A stretch of 51,403 bases of DNA from Spirochaetales bacterium (GTDB lineage Bacteria > Spirochaetota > Leptospiria > Leptospirales > Leptonemataceae), in NCBI GenBank assembly GCA_024233935.1, contig JACKOY010000027.1, forward strand, positions 1-51,403. The letters are read 5' to 3'. The translations under genes were made by a program, and so were the position numbers. Shown piece by piece: positions 24,752 to 33,700 of the stretch; the first letter of the stretch is position 1, and each line of letters begins with the position of its first letter. Below the pieces are notes generated by a model. That model was not told where the DNA came from, searched no databases, and worked only from the letters and a program-made list of their open reading frames with translations.

Positions 24752-25741
24752 ATGGATCCACGAATCAAGGTCGGGCTGGTCGGTACCGGCCATATGGGCC
24801 AGTATCACGTAAATGTTGCCGTTGGGCTGAACGACTACGATGTTCTCGGTATCTACGACGCCGATGGGGCGCGTTGTACGGAGATTGCGGAACGCTTTGG
24901 TGTGCGGCCCTACACCGAATACAGCCAGATGCTGGACGAAGTCGATGCGGTGGTCGTGGCCGTTCCCACCGTGCACCACCACAAGATTGCGCTGGAGGCC
25001 GTACAGGCCGGCCGGCATGTTCTGGTTGAGAAGCCCATGACCGAAACGGTCGCCCAGGCGCGGGAGCTGGTGGAACTGGCCGATAGCAAGAACCTGATTT
25101 TCCAGGTCGGCCACGTGGAGCGGTTCAACGGAGCGGTGCTGGAACTCGGCAAGATGGTTGATCAGCCCATTTTGATTGAATCACGCCGCCTGGCGCCCTT
25201 CAGTCCCCGCATCAACGACGTGGGCGTTGTTCTCGATCTCATGATTCATGACATCGATATCGTATTGAACCTGGTCAATGATAACGTCAGCTCGGTGCAT
25301 GCGCGCGGCGTCAGCGTGTTCAGTCCGCGGGAGGACGTTGCCGTCGCGACGCTCCAGTTTGAATCCGGTACGGTTGCCAATCTGGTCGCCAGCCGCGCCA
25401 CCCAGGCCAAGGTTCGTAGACTGAACATTACACAACCCAACGCCTTCATCGTGCTGGATTTCGCAACCCAGGACATCGACGTGCACCGAAGGGCTTCAAG
25501 CGCGTATCTGATGACCCGCGAAGAGCTCAAATACAAACAAGAGGCCTTTGTAGAAAAGATCGCGGTGCATCGCGACAATCCTCTCCGCCAGGAACATCAG
25601 CACTTTATTGCCTGCATACGCGGTTCTCAGGAGCCGATTGTTGGCGGGCAGGAAGAACTACGCACCCTGGAAATTGCCAACGAAATCCTGGGTCAGATTG
25701 AGAGCACCATGGCGAAGATCGACGCCGGCGTTACGGCATGA
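24752..25741 (+). CDS. Gfo/Idh/MocA family NAD(P)-dependent oxidoreductase
   Basis: 329 residues. The N-terminal Rossmann fold has VGLVGTGHMGQYHV, and the conserved VLVEKPMTETVAQARE carries the family Glu-Lys-Pro. The C-terminal half has HVERFNGAVLELGKM and the catalytic-type D-x-x-x-HDIDIVL (DLMIHDIDIVLNLV). The HVERFN segment is shared with sugar-nucleotide 3-dehydrogenases such as GnnA, which makes the 3-keto precursor of diaminoglucose lipid A in Leptospira. That would fit a spirochaete, but the expected GnnB aminotransferase is not next door, so this is only a possibility. Its stop codon overlaps the miaB ATG (ATGA). Confidence 0.85.
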   Translation: MDPRIKVGLVGTGHMGQYHVNVAVGLNDYDVLGIYDADGARCTEIAERFGVRPYTEYSQMLDEVDAVVVAVPTVHHHKIALEAVQAGRHVLVEKPMTETVAQARELVELADSKNLIFQVGHVERFNGAVLELGKMVDQPILIESRRLAPFSPRINDVGVVLDLMIHDIDIVLNLVNDNVSSVHARGVSVFSPREDVAVATLQFESGTVANLVASRATQAKVRRLNITQPNAFIVLDFATQDIDVHRRASSAYLMTREELKYKQEAFVEKIAVHRDNPLRQEHQHFIACIRGSQEPIVGGQEELRTLEIANEILGQIESTMAKIDAGVTA

Positions 25742-27123
25742 AACCGCTGCATGCCGAAAAGCCTGCCGCGGCGGCCCTGAGCCTGTACGTCGAAACCTAT
25801 GGCTGTCAGATGAACGAGTACGATTCCGGACTCGTATGCTCCATTCTGGGAGAAGAGGGTTTCGATTCCGTGCCCACGCCGGAACAGGCCGGCGTCATAC
25901 TGCTCAACACCTGCGCGATTCGCGAAAAGGCCCACGAAAAAGTTTTCAATCGTTTGTCGGCCCTTGCGCATTTGAAACGCCGCAATCCAGGCACGGTTAT
26001 CGGTGTTTTGGGCTGCATGGCCCAGAACCTGGGGGACGATCTTTTTGCGATGGGTTTGCCGGTCGATTTTATGCTCGGGCCCGACAACTATCGTGAATTG
26101 CCGCGCGTGATTCAGAACATTCGAAGCGGCGCGGAGGCCGGCATATCCATTACGCAGCTTTCGCGCTCGGAGACGTACGCCGATCTGGCGCCGCGGGTGG
26201 TCTCGGGCTGCCTGGCCTTTGTGACCATCATGCGCGGTTGCGACAACTTCTGCTCTTTCTGTGTGGTGCCGTACACGCGCGGGCGGGAACGCAGTCGTTC
26301 TGTCGAAAGCATCGTGAGCGAAGTAAATGACCTGGTGGAGAGTGCCGGAGTCAAGGAGGTGACCCTGCTTGGGCAAAACGTCAACTCGTTCCGGTTTGAA
26401 GGCCTCTATTTTGTGGATCTCATCCGAAGCATTTTGCGCGAAACTTCAATAGAGCGCATTCGGTTTACTTCTCCGCATCCCCACGATTTTCCGGAGGAGC
26501 TGATGGAACTTATGGCGGCAGAGCCGCGTTTCTGTTCGCACGTGCACCTGCCGCTTCAGTCGGGTAGCAGCGCCGTGCTTGAGCGTATGCGACGCGATTA
26601 CACGCGGGAGGATTATCTGCGGCTCCTCCGCACAATGCGAAATATGGTCCCGGACCTGGGTGTTTCCACGGACATCATCGTTGGTTTTTGCGGCGAAAGT
26701 GAAGCCGAATTTGAGGAGACGCTTTCATTGGTGGAGGAGGCCCGCTATGACATGGCCTTCATGTTTCGATACTCGGAGCGAGAGCTCACGTATGCCAGAA
26801 AGAATCTGCCCGACGATGTAGCCGAACCCGTCAAATTGCAACGCCTGGAACGTCTCATCGAAGTTCAGACCCGCATATCGCAGGCAAAAAATGCCGACCT
26901 CGTTGGAAAGAGTTATGCTGTGCTGGTAGAGGGCAGGAGCCGTCGCTCGGCCCTGGAACTGATGTCGCGCACGGCTTCCAACAAGGTGGTTATTTTTCCG
27001 GTGCCCGAAGGGGAGTCGCCAGAGGCCTGCATGGGGCGCACCTTCGAAGTGGTGATCACAGGAAGCAGCGCCGCAACGCTACGCGGCGAGTTGCGCCAAC
27101 CGGTTGGAGCTGCGCGGGATTGA
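25738..27123 (+). CDS. miaB: tRNA-2-methylthio-N6-dimethylallyladenosine synthase MiaB
   Basis: 461 residues. It adds the 2-methylthio group to i6A at position 37 of tRNAs reading UNN codons. The N-terminal iron-sulphur domain has ETYGCQMNEYDS (Cys23), LLNTCAIREKA and VLGCMAQNL. The radical-SAM cluster motif is CDNFCSFCVVPYTRGRERSR (Cys168, 172, 175). The QMN and NTCAIR variants and the VPYTRGRERSR tail are characteristic of MiaB as opposed to MtaB or RimO. A TRAM domain fills the C-terminus. The ATG overlaps the upstream stop, and the next gene begins inside the last codons, so three genes are tightly coupled. Confidence 0.95.
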   Translation: MKPLHAEKPAAAALSLYVETYGCQMNEYDSGLVCSILGEEGFDSVPTPEQAGVILLNTCAIREKAHEKVFNRLSALAHLKRRNPGTVIGVLGCMAQNLGDDLFAMGLPVDFMLGPDNYRELPRVIQNIRSGAEAGISITQLSRSETYADLAPRVVSGCLAFVTIMRGCDNFCSFCVVPYTRGRERSRSVESIVSEVNDLVESAGVKEVTLLGQNVNSFRFEGLYFVDLIRSILRETSIERIRFTSPHPHDFPEELMELMAAEPRFCSHVHLPLQSGSSAVLERMRRDYTREDYLRLLRTMRNMVPDLGVSTDIIVGFCGESEAEFEETLSLVEEARYDMAFMFRYSERELTYARKNLPDDVAEPVKLQRLERLIEVQTRISQAKNADLVGKSYAVLVEGRSRRSALELMSRTASNKVVIFPVPEGESPEACMGRTFEVVITGSSAATLRGELRQPVGAARD

Positions 27124-28322
27124 AATTATTGCGGTTCCTGTTTCTCAAGCACGACCTCGCCATCGTGCTTTTGCTTTCTGTTTTGTTCTGTTCCCGGTCC
27201 GCGGAAAGTCAGACCAACCCCCTTCCGGAAATATTCCGTGTGCGTTGTCTGAATTCCGTGTCCGGTTGCGCCTGTTTTGGCGCCGCCGAAGGGGAGCGTG
27301 AGAGCGCGCGGCTTTTTCACGCGGAAGCGGTCTACCGGGACGGACCCGACGCGGGTGGCCGTACGCCGGTTCGCATCGGTGATCGCCGATGTTTTTATCC
27401 GGTGAGCGGCCTGCTTGCCAAACCCTACGCCCCGGTTCTGTCTTCGCCCATGCAGAATCTGGATCACGCACCGCTGGCTTTTTCGGCGCTGGCGCCGGAA
27501 ACCCGACGCAACGCCGACCCGGCCCGTTTCGTCGCCGAAAACACCGGCTCGTCGCTCGGGCATTACTGGGCCACGTACTATCATCTGGCTCTTGAGGACT
27601 TTCATCCCGGCCCTGCCGAGCGCATTCTCAGTCCGTCCGGGCAAACTCTGGGCACGGCCTCACGCAGCTTTCTGGAGCAGGTGATGTGGGAAGGAAGCGG
27701 CATATCCCGATCGGGCCTGCGGCTGCACTACTCCGGCACCGCTTTGCGTTTCAATCTCTATCCAGAGGGCATTTGGGGTCACGGCGCGGGCTCTGGTTTT
27801 AAGGTTTATCCCTACCGCACTATTGCGCTCAATTTTCCCGCGTTTTGCCGGGCGCTGGGCATGCCGGCCGGTTGTCGCAAAGACGACGTCATTGGTACGC
27901 TGGTCTACATTCCTGAAATTGCTGCCCGGCAAATCCGAATGTCAGACGGGAGCACCCACGATGGCTTTTTCTGCGCGAACGACACGGGCTCTCCGAATTA
28001 TATTCGTGACGATCGCATCGACATATTCGTCGGAACTCACGGCGGAGGCAACCCGTACCTGCCGCCGGCGCGACAGGCAAACCTGCTGATTGCCGGGGGC
28101 ATAGAAAATCTGGTTCCGGCCGACTGGCGCTTGTGGACTGCGGATAACACGCGTGTCTGGTGCGACCGGAGTCGCCTTCCGAACGATGGCGCCGCACCCC
28201 GGGCCGGAGACTGCACGCATGACTACCACACCGTCGCCTGGCAGAAGCGTCTGAGCCTGTTTGCCTTTCGTAAGTCCGGTGGCGCCTACGTGCGTTGTGC
28301 CACCAATCCTCAGGCTCCGTGA
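27120..28322 (+). CDS. Exported 3D-domain protein, MltA-like
   Basis: 400 residues from a TTG at 27120 that overlaps the miaB stop (TTGA). A signal peptide (HDLAIVLLLSVLFCSRSAES) is followed by a long cysteine-containing region. A 3D (double-psi beta-barrel) domain then appears at about 255-320: IGTLVYIPEI, DGFFCANDTGSPNYIRDDRI and DIFVGTHGGG contain the three conserved aspartates. 3D domains occur in MltA lytic transglycosylases and in secreted cell-wall enzymes, so murein cleavage in the periplasm is a reasonable guess. The extra cysteines (at least nine in all) are unusual and suggest disulphides. The gene ends convergent with the GpsA-PlsB fusion, overlapping it by 13 bases. Confidence 0.7.
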   Translation: MKLLRFLFLKHDLAIVLLLSVLFCSRSAESQTNPLPEIFRVRCLNSVSGCACFGAAEGERESARLFHAEAVYRDGPDAGGRTPVRIGDRRCFYPVSGLLAKPYAPVLSSPMQNLDHAPLAFSALAPETRRNADPARFVAENTGSSLGHYWATYYHLALEDFHPGPAERILSPSGQTLGTASRSFLEQVMWEGSGISRSGLRLHYSGTALRFNLYPEGIWGHGAGSGFKVYPYRTIALNFPAFCRALGMPAGCRKDDVIGTLVYIPEIAARQIRMSDGSTHDGFFCANDTGSPNYIRDDRIDIFVGTHGGGNPYLPPARQANLLIAGGIENLVPADWRLWTADNTRVWCDRSRLPNDGAAPRAGDCTHDYHTVAWQKRLSLFAFRKSGGAYVRCATNPQAP

Positions 28323-30718
28323 GGTGAGGGCGGAATCATCGCCGCATAGTAATTGAGCGGCCCTCTTTCCGTGCCGGTAATCTTTCCCCGTTTCATCTGA
28401 ATCAGGCGTCGTTTCTTGAGGATGCGCAACCCTCGCCGTGCAATTCTACTGGCGCTGCGGGTCAGGTAGTTGCCGGAATTTGATTCGATGAACTGATCGA
28501 TAAGACCCTCCAGGTCATCACGCTGGATCTCGTAATCGTTTTCAACGAGCAGGCGCGCAATGATCTGATTGGGAAGAATGCGCAGATTCTCCTGCCAGGC
28601 GCGCGTGATCTCGATCGCAATCGCATGGGTCGGGTCCTCTTCATGGATGAAGCGCGAGACACGAATCGGTTCGCAGACGTCCAGGTACACTTTCGTCCGC
28701 ACTTTCAAGAATTTGCGAAAGCCCGTGAATTTTGCGCGGTCCGTGAATTCGTCGTCTTCTGGCACGTTTTCGTAGGACAGGGCCAGCGGAACGACCAGGA
28801 TCTCGCTGCCCGAACTTGTGTAGGCATCTACCGCCGTCGAAAGCAGCCCGGTCTTGATCACGCCGATGCCCCCGGTGCGCGAACGCGTCCCTTCCGGATA
28901 GACCAGAGACGGGATGCCCACTTCCAGCATCATGGTCGAGTAGCGGGTAAGACACTCGAGATACAGAATGTTGCGCGTTCGCTCTCGGTCGACGGCGTAG
29001 GCCCCCAGAGACTTCAGCACCCAGCTCATGAAAGGGCTGGTCATGAGATTGATTCCCGCGGCGTAACGCGGCACGGGCAGCCCCCTCCACGACAGACCAA
29101 AGGCCACCTCAACCGAATCCAGGTGGGAACGGTGCACCGGGGCGTAGAGGATATTGTACCGATTCGCAAGGAGCTTGAGGTCTTCCACTCCGCCACCGAC
29201 ATGCGGAATGGCCGCCCCGCGATACATGCCACTTACGATCCAGCGTAATGGAGCGAGGGTCCGCGTCAGCATGCCACGCATGGCCGGTTTGTAGTTATCC
29301 GATATTTCATCGACGTAGTATCGGATCAGGTCCTCAATGATCGCGCGCGCGTGACCCGGGGCGGCTTCGTGCAGACGTTTCCAGTATTGCAGCTCCTCGG
29401 GTATCGCTTCCATTTCGCGGCGGTTCTTCTTGCGACGCGCGCGCTCAAGCCGGCGATTCAGGTTGCTCAGTATATTCGAAGATTGCTTCTGTACGCGATC
29501 GAGCATGCCCCGCGAACCGATCACATGGTGAAAGATGCGTTGCTGGATGAGCTTGTGAAAGCTGTGCCCGGCCGCAAACGCAACCCCCCCCCGCCGACCT
29601 CCGGGCGAATCCCCATCCCCGGCGGGCCCGGCCAGCTGGCTTCCAAACAGGCGAATCAGGGCGTCGGGTTTCTTTTTCCGACTCAGGATTTGGAAGATGG
29701 TCTGGAAAAGCGGCATGCGCAGTTCCAGTTCTTCGGCGATTTCAAGAATCGGGGCCAGAGCAAAGGCGCCTTCGACCAGATGCTGGGACTCCAGCACTTC
29801 CTGTTCTATGAAGTGCGTGGGTCGAAATAGCAACTCCACCCGTTCCAGAAACCCCGGATCGTCCTGATGGGAGAAGACCTTACGCGCAAACTGCAGACCA
29901 TAGGCCCGGTTGCGGCTGTTGGGGCTCGTGGCCGTGGTCACCAGATCGGCCAGGCCGGATACGCCCAGAAGCGTGTTTGGCTTTGCGCCCAGGCGCACGG
30001 CCAGGCGAAACATTTCACGAAAGCCCTGGCTGAGTAATACACCCTGGAGGTTGCTTCCGGATTGCGGCAGGCCTTCGGCCATGCCCAGCGCGATCGCGAC
30101 CGGATTTTTCAGGATGCCGCCCAGCTCTACACCGGGCACATCGGGACTGGCCGCCGTCTGCACAAATTCGTTGTTCAGTAAATCGCGCAGATAACGCACC
30201 GCGTCGGCATCGACGCAGCCGATGTTAAAGAACGTGAAGTGCGAGCTGTGAATCTCGGCCAGCAGGCTCGGCCCGTTCACAACCGCCACGCGAACCAGGC
30301 GATGCTGGCGCACTGCCAGCTCCTCTACAAAACGCGAGAAGGTGTAGACGCCATACTTCTTTCGGCTGGGGCGCGAAACCAGCCCTTTGGTCATGACGAC
30401 GATCAGGTGCTCGGGGCCATCGTCCAGGTGCTCAAAGACCTTTTCCAGGGTGTCTTCGAACTGCCGGGAGGGCAGAACCACGAACAGGCACTGGGCGCCC
30501 TTCCGGAAGACATCGAAACCCGATACGACCTCGACATGCTCGTGCAACTTGTAAGGACGATCAAGCACGCGACCGACGCGCTCGTTTCTGAGGCGGCCGG
30601 CCTCACGCGCATCCGGGTACCAGAGTTGAACGCGTTCGACCTTTTGGGACAACAAAGACGAGATGATCAGACCGAAGGGGCCACTGCCCAGGACCGTAAT
30701 CGTTCTGTCGTCATCCAT
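28310..30718 (-). CDS. GpsA-PlsB fusion: glycerol-3-phosphate dehydrogenase and acyltransferase in one chain
   Basis: 802 residues from ATG 30718 (start MDDDRTITVLGSG). Residues 1-345 are GpsA-like: Rossmann loop TVLGSGPFGLIIS, catalytic Lys204 in GGILKNPVAIALG, and GLADLVTTATSPNSRNRAYG. After a linker, residues 500-700 are a glycerophosphate acyltransferase: block I VHRSHLDSVE (His529, Asp534), block II GAYAVDRERTR, block III YPEGTRSRTGG near 606-613, and block IV VVPLALSYENVPE. GpsA reduces dihydroxyacetone phosphate to glycerol-3-phosphate; PlsB acylates it at position 1. The fusion therefore covers the two first steps of phospholipid synthesis. All key residues of both halves are present. 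The acyltransferase half resembles PlsB more than PlsC (EGTRSRTG), but PlsC-like activity cannot be excluded. Confidence 0.88.
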   Translation of the reverse strand: MDDDRTITVLGSGPFGLIISSLLSQKVERVQLWYPDAREAGRLRNERVGRVLDRPYKLHEHVEVVSGFDVFRKGAQCLFVVLPSRQFEDTLEKVFEHLDDGPEHLIVVMTKGLVSRPSRKKYGVYTFSRFVEELAVRQHRLVRVAVVNGPSLLAEIHSSHFTFFNIGCVDADAVRYLRDLLNNEFVQTAASPDVPGVELGGILKNPVAIALGMAEGLPQSGSNLQGVLLSQGFREMFRLAVRLGAKPNTLLGVSGLADLVTTATSPNSRNRAYGLQFARKVFSHQDDPGFLERVELLFRPTHFIEQEVLESQHLVEGAFALAPILEIAEELELRMPLFQTIFQILSRKKKPDALIRLFGSQLAGPAGDGDSPGGRRGGVAFAAGHSFHKLIQQRIFHHVIGSRGMLDRVQKQSSNILSNLNRRLERARRKKNRREMEAIPEELQYWKRLHEAAPGHARAIIEDLIRYYVDEISDNYKPAMRGMLTRTLAPLRWIVSGMYRGAAIPHVGGGVEDLKLLANRYNILYAPVHRSHLDSVEVAFGLSWRGLPVPRYAAGINLMTSPFMSWVLKSLGAYAVDRERTRNILYLECLTRYSTMMLEVGIPSLVYPEGTRSRTGGIGVIKTGLLSTAVDAYTSSGSEILVVPLALSYENVPEDDEFTDRAKFTGFRKFLKVRTKVYLDVCEPIRVSRFIHEEDPTHAIAIEITRAWQENLRILPNQIIARLLVENDYEIQRDDLEGLIDQFIESNSGNYLTRSASRIARRGLRILKKRRLIQMKRGKITGTERGPLNYYAAMIPPSPHGA

Positions 30719-30731
30719 AGGTAGAGGACGC

Positions 30732-30760
30732 TTGACACGTCCGGTGGCCCGAACCATTAA
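30732..30760 (+). promoter_or_regulatory. Possible promoter of the cyclase-AAA-TPR gene
   Basis: A consensus TTGACA (30732-30737), a 17-base spacer and CATTAA (30755-30760, a weak -10) lie between the divergent starts at 30718 and 30792. Transcription would start about 25 bases before the ATG. The -35 is strong; the -10 is poor. Confidence 0.4.
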
Positions 30761-30791
30761 CATCGCAACCGGCGGCGACGCAGGGCATAAC

Positions 30792-33700
30792 ATGAAAAAT
30801 CTCCTTCCGCAGCTCATTCAAGAAAAAATTAGGGCCGAGGAGTTTGCCGGCGAGTTTATGGGACCGGCGCTTTTTCTGGATGTGACCGGCTTTACCGCCA
30901 TGACGGTCGACCTCATGCAGCACGGGAAGGAGGGGGCGGAAGTCCTTTCCAGTTTGCTGAACGATCTGTTTGAGGGCCTGATTGAGTCAGTTCAGTCTCA
31001 CGGTGGACTGATAACGACTTTCGCCGGGGATGCATTTACGGCGGTCTTCCCGGAAGCGACCGCCGGCACCGCTCTGGAGGTCGGTTTTGAATTGCAGAAG
31101 CAATTCGCCGGGCAGGCCACCCGCGAGACCCGCTTCGGGCATTATACGCTACAGGCCCGGGTCGGGCTTGCCCACGGACGCATAGACTGGGCGATCATGG
31201 GGGAACCGGGTAGAAGGGCGTATTTTTTTCGGGGACCGGCCATTGACGCGGCCGCGGGCGCAGAGCACCATTGCGGCCCGGGAGAAATCATTCTCGACGA
31301 GTCTCTGGCGGCCTTGCTGCCCGGCGGCTCCGGGGCTCTGGAAGTTGTAGAGGGCCGGTACCGCAGACCACCTCCCGATTTTTCCGCCCAGGACCGGGGG
31401 CGTCGTGCGGCGCTCGGATTTCTTGCGCGCACCGATCAGGAGGAGATAGATCGCAAGGTGGCTCTGGAGTTCTGGCCGGCCGTTGTAATCGACAGCACAA
31501 GCGTGGGCGAATTTCGACATGTTACGACTGTCTTCGTTTCCTTTGGCGAACCAGAATCGATGGAAGCGCTCGACGTTCTCTTGAGTCACAGTTTGCAGTC
31601 GATCACTGAGTTTGAAGGCCTGCTCAACCTGGTGGACTTTGGGGACAAGGGCGGCCTTTTGCTGGTTCTGTTTGGGGCCCCGGTCGCGCACGAAGACGAT
31701 GAAGTCCGGGCGACACGTTTTGCCCTTCGACTGGAAGCGGAATTCGGGGAACGCGTTCGTATCGGACTCAATTCGGGGGTGGCCTTTGCCGGAACCATCG
31801 GGTCGCGGGCGCGCTGTACGTATACCGTGGCCGGAGAATCGGTTAACCTGGCGGCGCGGCTCATGCAACAGGCAGCCCCTGGTTCCACCTGCGTGACGGC
31901 CGATTTTGCGATGCGTCTCGGTCGCCAGTTTTCGTACGCGGACCTGGGCAATCAGCTCTTCAAGGGCTTTGATACGGCCATTCCCGTTCGCCGGGTTTTA
32001 CCTGCCGGAGAAGGCGCCGGCTTCGAACATTTTGAAGAAGTCGCGTTGCTCGGCCGTGACCGGGAACTTGCTACTCTTCAGGAAAGGACAGACACCGCGC
32101 TGGCCGGGGGTTTCGCAGGACTGGCCTTCGTCTACGGCGATGCGGGCAGCGGAAAATCGCGCCTGTTGCACGAACTCTACGAGTCTCGCAAAGATCAGGC
32201 CCACTTTGTTTTTCTGCACCCCGATGGAATTCTGAAAAAGAGCCTGAATGCATTTCGATCGTACTTTGAAACGTTGCTGCCGGGACCACCGGACGGAACC
32301 GAAGGCGGCGAAGCGGAATTCCTTCGTCAACTCGAAGGACTGCTACGGATGGACTCGTTGCCCGAGGAGCTCGCCCACGAACTCCGGCGCACGTCATCCT
32401 TCCTGGCGGCGCTGGTCGGCTTCTATTGGGACGGATCGCTCTACTCGGAACTGGACGCGCGGGGCCGACATGAGAACACGATGGCGGCGATTAAGGCTTT
32501 CTTTCGGGCGCGAGCCGCCGTTTTACCAACGATTCTGGTGTTTGAAGATCTGCATTGGGCGGACGAGGATTCGCGTGAAGCCTTGCTTGCGCTCACGCGC
32601 AGCATGGATGGATTTGCGCTCTTGTTGGTGCTCACCGCCCGACCGGACGACGACGGGCAACTTCCGGGCCTGCCGGCCGATGAAAATATCGTTCAAACGA
32701 CGGTCAGTCTGGGTGGGCTCCACCTGGACTGTGTCCGGGAACTGGCCACTGTTCGCCTGGGCGCCAAACCGGGGGGCTCTCTGGTTCGTTCCATCGCGTC
32801 CCGTACGGCCGGAAATGCCTTCTTTGTGGAACAGTTCGTCGCCTACCTGGCGGATAACGAGCTTCTGGAAGAATCTCCGGATGGGCTGGTCCTCCGAAGT
32901 GAAGCCGCCGAACTGCCGGCCGGCGTGCAGGCCTTGATTATGGCGCGCATTGATCGTTTGCGGGCTGACGTAAAAGAGACCTTGCTCGCGGCGGCGGTCA
33001 TCGGAATGGATTTCGATATGGAGTCGCTCCGGGCCTTATTGCCTGAGCAAAGCGGATTGCAGGCCTGCCTCAACGCCGGCGAGGGCGAGAGGCTCTGGGA
33101 AGCGGGCGCTCAGGAGCGCTACGTGTTCCAGAGCAGCCTGGTCCGCCACGCGGCCTACGAAATGCAATTGAAAGAACGATTGCGCATGCAGCACGGCCGT
33201 CTGGCGGAATACCTGCGGTCTCGGTTTGCAAATCAGCCCGATCGCGCGGCTGATATTGCCTACCATTGTTCCAGGGCCGAGCAGGTGGAAACGGCCCGTG
33301 AATTCTATCGGCTGGCGGCCAGGCACGCCCATGAAAACTTCGACGGTGAGCAGGCGGCCCGGTTCTACGATTGGCTTTTGGAGCACAGCGTTGATGCTGA
33401 CGATCGCATTGGCGTGCTTGAAAGGAAGAGCGCCCTCGATGAATTGCGCGGTCGCTGGTCAGACGCGCTGAACAGTATCGATCAGGCCCTTGCAATCGAC
33501 GGCAGTCCGGCTTCCGGTGAAGACCAACTGGCTCTAAAGACCCGGCGGGGCGAGTTGCTGCAACTGCGAGGCGAATACGAACCAGCCATTGCTGATTTGA
33601 ACCGCGCGATTGAAGACAGCCGGGAAGCCGCAAGTGCTTCCCATGAAGCCCGGGCAACCCGCGCCCTGGGGCGCACCTATTGGGGCCAGGGTCGGTACCC

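Noticed and set aside
30663..30791. 43-residue N-terminal extension of the cyclase gene
   Set aside because: It would overlap the start of the divergent GpsA-PlsB gene and leaves the predicted promoter inside coding sequence. ATG 30792 begins a typical cyclase N-terminus.
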